A program made the translations under genes and the position numbers. Positions 51,159 through 57,774 of a stretch of 64,000 nucleotides of DNA are shown here, one piece after another (position 1 is the stretch's first letter; every line of letters starts with the position of its first letter). The stretch is from Cellulomonas taurus (GTDB taxonomy: Bacteria > Actinomycetota > Actinomycetes > Actinomycetales > Cellulomonadaceae), in the NCBI RefSeq assembly GCF_012931845.1, contig NZ_CP051884.1:310001-374000 (forward strand), read 5' to 3'. The notes under the pieces are model-generated. The model was not told the DNA's origin. It saw only the letters and a list, made by a program, of their open reading frames with translations, and did not search any database.

Positions 51159-51719
51159 TCAGCGCCGGGCGTGCCCCAACCAGCCGGCCAGCCGCTCGGT
51201 CGGGCCGGCCTGCGGGTCCACCTCGACCACGGCGGCGAACGGCGTGCGCTCGTCTCGGGCGTCGGCGGGCAGGAACTGTGCCGCGTCGGCCAGCGCGAAC
51301 TCGGCGGCGGCCGCCGGTCCCTCGCTGGGCAGCCCCAGGGCGACGGCGATGTCCCAACCGTGCACCAGCGGCTCCTTGACCCATCCGGCCACGGCCGCGC
51401 GGGCGGGAACGGTGCCCCAGGGGGCGGTGACCAGGCGGTCCAGCACTGACGGCTCGGCCCAGCTCGCCAGAGTGCGCTGCACCGCCTCCTGGTGCCGGGT
51501 CGCCAGGTCCGCGTCGGCGATGTCGTCGTAGAACACCGGGACATCCCACGGCGAACCGCCGTCGACCACGACGCGGGCCCGGTCGACCGAGGCGATCACG
51601 TGGGCGATCACGGTGCGCACGTCCCAGTCGGCGCACGGCGTGGGGGCGCCCAGGTCACCGGAGATCAGGGTGGTGAACCACGCGTGGGCGTCCTGGAACA
51701 GCGGGCGGGGGTCGGTCAT
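51159..51719 (-). CDS. TIGR03086-family DinB-like metal-binding protein
   Basis: A 186-residue four-helix protein of the maleylpyruvate-isomerase/DinB-like group: TPCADWDVRTVIAHVIASVD carries the first metal-binding His, and the KEPLVHGWDIAVALGLP segment carries later His residues. Related proteins are mycothiol-dependent enzymes in actinobacteria, but TIGR03086 members are uncharacterised. It is transcribed divergently from a WYL-domain regulator, an arrangement suggesting that this gene is its target. Confidence 0.88.
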   Translation of the reverse strand: MTDPRPLFQDAHAWFTTLISGDLGAPTPCADWDVRTVIAHVIASVDRARVVVDGGSPWDVPVFYDDIADADLATRHQEAVQRTLASWAEPSVLDRLVTAPWGTVPARAAVAGWVKEPLVHGWDIAVALGLPSEGPAAAAEFALADAAQFLPADARDERTPFAAVVEVDPQAGPTERLAGWLGHARR

Positions 51720-51769
51720 GTCGTGCTCCTTCGATCGGATGTGTCGTGGGGAGCGTGGCGGCCATACCC

Positions 51770-51782
51770 GACATCTGCTGTC
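51770..51782. promoter_or_regulatory. Inverted repeat in the TIGR03086/WYL divergent promoter
   Basis: GACATCTGCTGTC is GACA-N5-TGTC, 17 bases upstream of the regulator's ATG. It is a possible autoregulatory site. Confidence 0.4.
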
Positions 51783-51798
51783 ATGTTTGATAGGTCAC

Positions 51799-52746
51799 AT
51801 GCGCGCCGATCGACTGCTGTCCATGCTCTGGCTGCTGATGGCACACGAGTCGCTGTCGGCCACCGAGCTGGCCCGCCGCCTGGAGGTGTCGTCCCGGACG
51901 GTGCTGCGCGACGTCGAGGCGCTGTCGGCCTCCGGCGTGCCGGTGTACTGCGAGCGCGGCCGGTCCGGTGGCGTGCGACTCCTGCCCGGCTTCCGGACGC
52001 GGGTCACGGGCATGAGCCAGGAGGAGACCCGTGGGGTGTTCCTGGCGATGGCCGCCCCGGTTGCCGACTCGTTGAACTGGGGCCGGGCGATGACCTCGGG
52101 GCTGCGCAAGATCGACGCGTCGCTGCCGGGCGATCAACGGGGGACGGTGGACGCCCTGGCCCGGCGGCTGGTGATCGACCCGGCCGGGTGGCTGTCATCC
52201 GGGTCGGTGCCACCGCTGGAACCCCTGCTGTCGGCGGCGCTGGCGGATCGCCGCCTCCGGGTCCACTACCGGCCGGGCAGCGGCGACGCGTGGGCGGACG
52301 ACGTCGACGCCTATGGGCTGCTCGCCGCGGGCGGTGCCTGGTACCTGGCGGTGGGCCGAGCGGGGGAGCCGCGCTTCCTCCGGGTGGACCGGATCGTCGA
52401 CCATCAGGTGCTGGCCGAGGGCTTCGACCGGCCCGGCGACCTCGATCTACGGGTGCTCTGGCAGGACCGCCGTGCCGCCTACCGGGACCTGCGCCGCGAC
52501 CCGGTGCGGGTGGTCGCCGCGCTGCACCCGGATCGGCGGGCCCAGGTCGCCGAGTCGGCGATGGAGCTGACCGACACCGGGGTCACCGACGACGGCTGGC
52601 TGCGGGTCGCGGCGCGGTTCGGTGACCGGCGGCACGCGATGTCCGTGCTGGAGGCCTGTGGTGCTGACGCGGTGGTCGTCGAGCCGACCTGGCTGCGCGA
52701 GCACCTGATCGACCGCGCGCGCCGGGTGCTCGCTCAGTACATGTAG
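51799..52746 (+). CDS. YafY-type helix-turn-helix and WYL-domain transcriptional regulator
   Basis: A 315-residue regulator with an HTH_11 DNA-binding part (RADRLLSMLWLLMAHESLSA, TELARRLEVSSRTVLRDVEAL, wing YCERGRSGGVRLLPGF) and a WYL ligand-sensing domain whose sequence here is DAYGLLAAGGAWYLAVGRAG followed by FLRVDRIVDHQVL. A C-terminal extension (WLREHLIDRARRVLAQYM) ends the protein. WYL domains bind nucleotides or nucleic acids in some studied members. Its 3' end overlaps convergent menB by 13 bases. Confidence 0.9.
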   Translation: MRADRLLSMLWLLMAHESLSATELARRLEVSSRTVLRDVEALSASGVPVYCERGRSGGVRLLPGFRTRVTGMSQEETRGVFLAMAAPVADSLNWGRAMTSGLRKIDASLPGDQRGTVDALARRLVIDPAGWLSSGSVPPLEPLLSAALADRRLRVHYRPGSGDAWADDVDAYGLLAAGGAWYLAVGRAGEPRFLRVDRIVDHQVLAEGFDRPGDLDLRVLWQDRRAAYRDLRRDPVRVVAALHPDRRAQVAESAMELTDTGVTDDGWLRVAARFGDRRHAMSVLEACGADAVVVEPTWLREHLIDRARRVLAQYM

Positions 52747-53690
52747 CCGAACCTGCCCCAGTCCGGGTCGCGGCGCTGCAGGAACGCGTCCCGGCCCTCG
52801 ACCGCTTCGTCGGTCATGTAGGCCAGCCGGGTCGCCTCCCCGGCAAAGACCTGCTGCCCGGCCAGGCCGTCGTCGGCCAGGTTGAAGGCGAACTTCAACA
52901 TCCGGATCGCCTGCGGGGACTTGGTGGCGATGACCCGGGCGTACTCCAGTGCCGCGTCCTCCAGCTCGGCGTGGTCGACCACGTCGTTCACCGCGCCCCA
53001 GTCGTAGGCGTCCTGCGCCGAGTACTCGCGGGCCAGGAAGAAGATCTCCCGCGCCCGCTTCTGCCCGACCTGACGGGCCAGCAGCGCCGAGCCGTACCCG
53101 CCGTCGAAGCTGCCGACGTTCGCGTCGGTCTGCATGAACCGGGCGTGCTCCCGGGAGGCGATGGTCAGATCCGCCACCACGTGCAGCGAGTGACCGCCAC
53201 CGGCCGCCCAGCCGTTCACCACCGCGACGACCACCTTGGGCATGGTCCGGATCAGACGCTGCACCTCCAGGATGTGCAGGCGTCCGGCGCGGGCCGGGTC
53301 GATCTGGTCGGCGGTCTGGCCATCGACCGACTCGGTGTACCGGTAGCCGTCCCGGCCGCGGATCCGCTGGTCACCGCCCGAGCAGAAGGCGTAGCCGCCG
53401 TCCTTGGGGGAGGGGCCGTTGCCGGTGAGCAGCACGGTGCCGACGTCGGAGCTCATCCGGGCGTGGTCCAGCACGCGGTACAGCTCGTCCACCGTGTGCG
53501 GGCGGAAGGCGTTGCGCACCTCCGGCCGGTCGAAGGCCACCCGGACCACGGGCAGGCCGCGCGGGCTGTCACCGCTGCGGTCGACGCCCCGGTGGTACGT
53601 CAGGTCGGTGAGGTCCTCGAAGCCGGACACCGTGCGCCAGCGGGTCGGGTCGAAGGTGTCGGAGACGGTGGCGGGCAGCTGGTCGGTCAC
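52734..53690 (-). CDS. menB: 1,4-dihydroxy-2-naphthoyl-CoA synthase
   Basis: A 318-residue crotonase-fold enzyme closing the naphthalene ring of o-succinylbenzoyl-CoA. Diagnostic blocks are VRVAFDRPEVRNAFRPHTVD, the oxyanion segment GYAFCSGGDQRIRG, VVAVVNGWAAGGGHSLHVVA, FMQTDANVGSFDGGYGSALL, and the C-terminal SPQAIRMLKFAFNLADDG with RRDPDWGRFGYMY. The GTG at 53690 is seven bases from TACGCT (minus strand), so it is probably leaderless. It is monocistronic here, separated from menC/menD. Confidence 0.97.
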   Translation of the reverse strand: MTDQLPATVSDTFDPTRWRTVSGFEDLTDLTYHRGVDRSGDSPRGLPVVRVAFDRPEVRNAFRPHTVDELYRVLDHARMSSDVGTVLLTGNGPSPKDGGYAFCSGGDQRIRGRDGYRYTESVDGQTADQIDPARAGRLHILEVQRLIRTMPKVVVAVVNGWAAGGGHSLHVVADLTIASREHARFMQTDANVGSFDGGYGSALLARQVGQKRAREIFFLAREYSAQDAYDWGAVNDVVDHAELEDAALEYARVIATKSPQAIRMLKFAFNLADDGLAGQQVFAGEATRLAYMTDEAVEGRDAFLQRRDPDWGRFGYMY

Positions 53691-53697
53691 AGCCAGC

Positions 53698-53703
53698 AGC
53701 GTA
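53698..53703 (-). promoter_or_regulatory. -10 element of menB
   Basis: TACGCT on the minus strand, seven bases from the GTG start. Confidence 0.5.
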
Positions 53704-53716
53704 GGCCAGCATAAAG

Positions 53717-53732
53717 TGGTACGGTCGTACCA
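53717..53732. promoter_or_regulatory. Perfect 16-bp palindrome upstream of the Gdx/TetR operon
   Basis: TGGTACGGTCGTACCA: arms TGGTACG and CGTACCA around a two-base centre. It sits 76 bases before the exporter ATG and 14 bases beyond the menB -10 element, and is the probable operator of the TetR protein at 54142. Confidence 0.65.
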
Positions 53733-53807
53733 ATTACGGGGCGTGCGACGGCGGAGAACCCACCCGGCGCGTCCACTGGCGGGACGTCCCGTCGGAGGGT
53801 GAACGAC

Positions 53808-54137
53808 ATGGCGTGGGTCGTCCTGATCCTGTCCGGACTGCTGGAAGCCGGATGGGCGCTGAGCCTCAAGGCGTCCGAGGGGTTCAGCAAGCTGTGGCCC
53901 AGCGTGTCCTTCGTGGCGTTGCTGGCGCTGTCCATGGTCGGCCTCAGCTGGGCGTTGCGTACGCTGCCGGTCGGGCTGGCGTACGCGGTGTGGGTCGGCA
54001 TCGGTGCCGCCACCACCGCGGTGCTCGCGATCATCTGGCTGGGCGAGGGAGTGTCGATGGGCAAGATCGTGTCGCTCGCGCTGATCGTCGCCGGGGTGGT
54101 CGGCCTGAACCTCACCTCGACCGGCACCGGACACTGA
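53808..54137 (+). CDS. gdx: Small multidrug resistance family exporter, Gdx/SugE (guanidinium) subtype
   Basis: A 109-residue, four-helix SMR protein acting as an antiparallel dimer. The proton/substrate Glu is Glu13 in SGLLEAGWALSLKASEGF, with Trp16 and the LK pair that mark the SugE/Gdx group. Helix 3 reads LPVGLAYAVWVGIGAATTAV, again Gdx-like rather than EmrE-like (EmrE has IPTGIAYAIWSGVG). Gdx proteins export guanidinium. ATG 53808 follows GGAGGG at eight bases. It is co-transcribed with the TetR gene. Confidence 0.9.
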   Translation: MAWVVLILSGLLEAGWALSLKASEGFSKLWPSVSFVALLALSMVGLSWALRTLPVGLAYAVWVGIGAATTAVLAIIWLGEGVSMGKIVSLALIVAGVVGLNLTSTGTGH

Positions 54138-54141
54138 GCCG

Positions 54142-54708
54142 ATGACCGTCGGTGGGACCGCCAAGGGTGCCCGGCGACGGGAGCTGATCGCCGCTGCCGC
54201 CGCGGCCCTGGTGCTGGACCAGGGACCCGGCGCGCTGAGCCACCGGGCGGTCGCCGCCCGTGCCGGTGTCCCGTTGGCCGCCACCACCTACTACTTCCGC
54301 GACCTGGACGAGCTGGCAGCCGTCGCCGGTGCGGCGCTGGTCGACAGTTGGACGGCGCACGCCCGCGCGGTGCTGGACACCCTGACCGACGGTGACGACC
54401 CCGCCGCCGTCCTGGCCGAGGCACTGCTGCCCCCCGGCGACGACTCGGCGATCCGGGCACACCACGAACAGGTGCTCGCCCTCGGTCGCAACCCCGTCCT
54501 GGCGACCGCCGTCGGCGCCGCCCGGGTCCGGCTCGACGCCGTGCTCACCGAACTGATCGAGGCGGTGCTCGGCCGCGGCGCACCGGCCCGCACCCGGGAT
54601 CCGGAACTGGTGCTGGCGGTGGTGGACGGCGCGGTGGTCGCGGCGGCGAGCGAGGGCCGGGCGATCAGACCGCACACCCGCCGACTGCTGGGCATCCTGC
54701 TCGCCTGA
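54142..54708 (+). CDS. TetR-family transcriptional regulator
   Basis: A 188-residue regulator with an N-terminal TetR helix-turn-helix: RRRELIAAAAAALVLDQGPG, ALSHRAVAARAGVPLAATTY, YFRDLDELAAVAGAALVDSW. The C-terminal ligand-binding part is Ala/Leu-rich. It starts four bases after the exporter gene stop, so it probably represses its own operon through the palindrome at 53717; guanidinium or another cation would be the inducer (inference). Confidence 0.88.
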   Translation: MTVGGTAKGARRRELIAAAAAALVLDQGPGALSHRAVAARAGVPLAATTYYFRDLDELAAVAGAALVDSWTAHARAVLDTLTDGDDPAAVLAEALLPPGDDSAIRAHHEQVLALGRNPVLATAVGAARVRLDAVLTELIEAVLGRGAPARTRDPELVLAVVDGAVVAAASEGRAIRPHTRRLLGILLA

Positions 54709-54724
54709 CCGCGCCCATCCGCCC

Positions 54725-54974
54725 GCGCCCGGGGTCGGCACTTCGCGCCCGAGTTCGGCAGTTGGCCGGGCTGGTCACGGCGCGAACTAACGACCTCGCC
54801 ACCGGACTGTGCCCGAGTTCGGCACGTGGCGCCCGAGTGCGGCAGTTGGCCCCCGAGTTCGGCACCGCACGCCCGGGGTCGGCACTTCGCGCCCGAGTTC
54901 GGCACTTCGCGCCCGAGTTCGGCACTTCGCCGGGCCGGTCGCGGCGCGAACTGACGACTTCGCCACCGGACTGC
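54725..54974. repeat. Array of 20-bp intergenic repeats interleaved with a duplicated 46-bp module
   Basis: The 304-base gap between the TetR gene and menC holds two 20-mers (54725-54764), a 46-bp module (54765-54810), an 18-bp remnant (54811-54828), five 20-mers (54829-54928) and a second 46-bp module (54929-54974, about 90% identical to the first). The 20-mer consensus is GCGCCCGAGTTCGGCACTTC; the copies at 54889-54908 and 54909-54928 match it exactly. No open frame looks like a gene. Confidence 0.92.
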
Positions 54975-55000
54975 GCCCTGCTGGGCTGCGACCGAGCCTC

Positions 55001-55006
55001 TAGGCT
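55001..55006 (+). promoter_or_regulatory. -10 element of menC
   Basis: TAGGCT, six bases before GTG 55013, just beyond the repeat array. Confidence 0.55.
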
Positions 55007-55012
55007 GAGGTG

Positions 55013-55963
55013 GTGCATGTCTACGCGATCGGGCTGCGGACCAGGTTCCGTCGGATCACCGTCCGCGAGGGGGTGCTGATCGAGGGACCTGCCGGCTGGG
55101 GCGAGTTCAGCCCGTTCTGGGACTACGACGCCGCCGAGTCGGCCGCCTGGTGGCGGGCCACCCGGGAGGCGACCGAGCAGGGGCTGCCCGAGCCGGTCCG
55201 CGACCGGGTGCCGGTCAACGTCACGGTGCCCGCCGTCGACGCCGCGCTGGCAGCACGGATCGTGCGCGACTCCGGTGGCTGCCGCACCGCCAAGGTGAAG
55301 GTCGCCGAACCCGGCCAGACCGCGGCACAGGAGGCCGACCGGCTGGCGGCGGTGCGCGAGGCCCTGGGACCGGAGGGCGCGATCCGGGTCGACGCCAACG
55401 GCGGCTGGGACGTGGACACCGCGATCGACCGCCTCCGTCTGCTCGATCGGGCCGCCGGAGGGTTGGAGTACGCCGAGCAGCCGGTCGCCACGGTGCCCGA
55501 CCTGGCCCGGGTGCGGCGCGCCGTCCAGGTGCCGATCGCCGCCGACGAGTCGATCCGCCGCGCCGAGGACCCCTTCGCCGTGGTCCGGGCCGAGGCGGCT
55601 GACATCGTGGTGCTCAAGGTGCAGCCGATCGGCGGCGTGCGAGCCTGCCTGGACCTAGCGGAGCAGATCGGGTTGCCGGTGGTGGTCTCGTCCGCCATCG
55701 AGTCCTCGGTCGGCCTCGCCGCCGGGGTCGCCCTCGCCGCCGCCCTGCCCGAGCTGCCCTACGCCTGCGGTCTGGCCACCGCCCAGTTGCTCACCGACGA
55801 CGTGACCGCCCATCCGCTGCTGCCGGTCGACGGAGCACTGGACGTGGCCGCCGCCCGGTCGCTGCGACCCGAGCCGGAGCGGCTGGCAGCCGTCGCCGCC
55901 GACCCGGAGACCGCCGCGCGCTGGCGACACCGCGTGGACCAGGTGCTGGCGGTGGCCGGATGA
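55013..55963 (+). CDS. menC: o-Succinylbenzoate synthase
   Basis: A 316-residue enolase-superfamily dehydratase. The active-site Lys pair lies in CRTAKVKVAEPG, the metal ligands in IRVDANGGWDVD (Asp), LEYAEQPVATV (Glu) and PIAADESIR (Asp), and the second catalytic Lys in VVLKVQPIGGVR. It dehydrates SHCHC to o-succinylbenzoate. Two adjacent GTG codons (55010, 55013) could start it; the second matches the leaderless spacing. Its stop overlaps menD by four bases. Confidence 0.95.
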   Translation: MHVYAIGLRTRFRRITVREGVLIEGPAGWGEFSPFWDYDAAESAAWWRATREATEQGLPEPVRDRVPVNVTVPAVDAALAARIVRDSGGCRTAKVKVAEPGQTAAQEADRLAAVREALGPEGAIRVDANGGWDVDTAIDRLRLLDRAAGGLEYAEQPVATVPDLARVRRAVQVPIAADESIRRAEDPFAVVRAEAADIVVLKVQPIGGVRACLDLAEQIGLPVVVSSAIESSVGLAAGVALAAALPELPYACGLATAQLLTDDVTAHPLLPVDGALDVAAARSLRPEPERLAAVAADPETAARWRHRVDQVLAVAG

Positions 55964-57684
55964 GCGCCCCGGCGCCGCACGCGGCCCGGGTGCTGATCCA
56001 GGCGCTCGCCGAGCTCGGGGTCCAGGACGTGGTGCTCGCCCCCGGTTCCCGTTCCGCGCCGCTCGCCTACGCGCTCGCGGCCGCCGCCGGACCCGACCGG
56101 CCCCGTCATGCCCCGGAGCTGCGCCTGCACGTCCGGGTCGACGAGCGGGTCGCGGGCTTCGTGGCACTGGGGCTCGCCCGCGCCGACCGGGCCACCGGCC
56201 GCCGACGGCCGGTGGCCGTGGTCACCACCTCCGGCACCGCGGTGGCGAACCTGCATCCGGCTGTGCTCGAGGCCCACCACGCCGGGCTGCCCCTGCTGCT
56301 GCTGACCGCCGACCGGCCGCACGAGCTGCGGGGCACCGGCGCGAACCAGACCACCGAGCAGCTCGGCGTCTTCGACGCGGCGGTGCGGTTGGCCCTGGAC
56401 GTCCCGGCACCGACCGGCCGGGCCGGCGAAGACCGCGACCTGCGTCATCTGGCGGTCCGGGCGGTGTCCACCGCGCTGGGTGCCCGCACCGCCGACCCCG
56501 GCCCGGTGCAGCTGAACCTGGCGTTCCGCGAGCCGCTCACGCCGGACGACGAGAGCTGGCCGGAGCCGCCGTCGACCGGACTCACCGAGGTCTGGCCGGG
56601 TGCCGTGCTGCCGCCCTTCGGCCCGATCCCCGCCGGACCGATGGTGGTCGTCGCGGGGGACGGGGCGGGCGAGGACGCCCGGATGCTGGCGGAGACCGCC
56701 GGTGTGCCGCTGCTCGCCGAACCCTCCTCCGGGGCCCGATCCGGTTCGCACGCGATCAGCACCTACCGGCTGCTCCTGGACGACCCGGATCTGGGCGGCA
56801 GGATCCGATCGGTGGTGCTGTTCGGTCGCCCGACCCTGAGCCGACCGGTGTCCGCGCTGCTGGCCCGGGACGATGTGGACCTGACGGTGGTCGCACCGCA
56901 CGGTGCCGACTGGCCGGATGCCGGCCGGGCTGCGAACACCGTGGTCAGTGCGATCCCGCAGGAGCTGATGCGGTCGGCCGGTGACCCGGAGTGGCTGGAC
57001 GCCTGGCGGGTCGCCGACGTCCGTGCCCGGGCGGCGCTGGACACCGAGCTGGCGGTGGCCCCGGAACGTTCGGGTCCCGGGCTGGCGGGTCCGCTGGTCG
57101 CCGCCGCCGTCACCGCCGCGATCAGTGGCGACGACGTGCTGGTGCTGGGTTCCTCGAACCCGATCCGGGACGTCGACCTGATGGCGCGCTGGTCGGAGCC
57201 GGTCACCGTGCTGGCCAACCGGGGTCTGGCCGGGATCGACGGCACCATCTCCACCGCCACCGGGATCGCCCTCGGGATGCCCGGCCGGAGGGTGCGTGCC
57301 CTGATGGGCGACCTGACCTTCCTGCACGACGTGGGCGGTCTGCTGCGCCTGGACTCCGAGCCGGTGCCCGAGCTGCAGGTGATCGTGATGAACGACGCGG
57401 GTGGGTCGATCTTCGCCACCCTGGAGCACGGGGCGCCGGAGCGTGCGGCCGTCTTCGAGCGGATCTTCGGCACCGCCCACCGGGCCGACCTGGCGGCGCT
57501 CAGCGCCGGGTACGGCGTGCGGCACCGCCTGGTCCGCACCCGGGACGAGCTGGCCGAGGCGCTGGCGCACCCGCTGCCGGGCACCAGTGTGGTCGAGGTG
57601 CTGGTCGACCGGATCGACCGGCGGGCGCTGACCGGTCGGCTTTCCGCTGCGGTGCGGGCCGCCCTCGGGAGAGAATCGTTCTGA
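55960..57684 (+). CDS. menD: 2-succinyl-5-enolpyruvyl-6-hydroxy-3-cyclohexene-1-carboxylate synthase (SEPHCHC synthase)
   Basis: A 574-residue ThDP-dependent enzyme joining isochorismate and 2-oxoglutarate. The N-terminal Pyr domain has LAPGSRSAPLAYALA and the conserved LRLHVRVDERVAGFVALGLA region. The C-terminal PP domain has the ThDP/Mg motif as LMGDLTFLHDVGG followed by VIVMNDAGGSIFATLEHG. The length is normal. The ATG overlaps menC. It catalyses the step after MenF. Confidence 0.97.
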   Translation: MSAPAPHAARVLIQALAELGVQDVVLAPGSRSAPLAYALAAAAGPDRPRHAPELRLHVRVDERVAGFVALGLARADRATGRRRPVAVVTTSGTAVANLHPAVLEAHHAGLPLLLLTADRPHELRGTGANQTTEQLGVFDAAVRLALDVPAPTGRAGEDRDLRHLAVRAVSTALGARTADPGPVQLNLAFREPLTPDDESWPEPPSTGLTEVWPGAVLPPFGPIPAGPMVVVAGDGAGEDARMLAETAGVPLLAEPSSGARSGSHAISTYRLLLDDPDLGGRIRSVVLFGRPTLSRPVSALLARDDVDLTVVAPHGADWPDAGRAANTVVSAIPQELMRSAGDPEWLDAWRVADVRARAALDTELAVAPERSGPGLAGPLVAAAVTAAISGDDVLVLGSSNPIRDVDLMARWSEPVTVLANRGLAGIDGTISTATGIALGMPGRRVRALMGDLTFLHDVGGLLRLDSEPVPELQVIVMNDAGGSIFATLEHGAPERAAVFERIFGTAHRADLAALSAGYGVRHRLVRTRDELAEALAHPLPGTSVVEVLVDRIDRRALTGRLSAAVRAALGRESF

Positions 57685-57774
57685 GCCATCGCGGATTCGC
57701 AGCGGACTCCCAGGTTCCGTCGAGGAACGCTCCAGATCGGTGGGGTCGAATGATCCCCGAGGAGGTTTGACCCC

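Noticed and set aside
53733..53807. Guanidine riboswitch upstream of gdx
   Set aside because: I could not fit the conserved ykkC core or paired ACGR-loop hairpins to this 75-base leader, and the palindrome plus TetR gene explain regulation better. A covariance search would settle it.
54725..54974. CRISPR array
   Set aside because: The 20-mers are directly adjacent without unique spacers, the interruptions are a duplicated module, and no cas gene is present.
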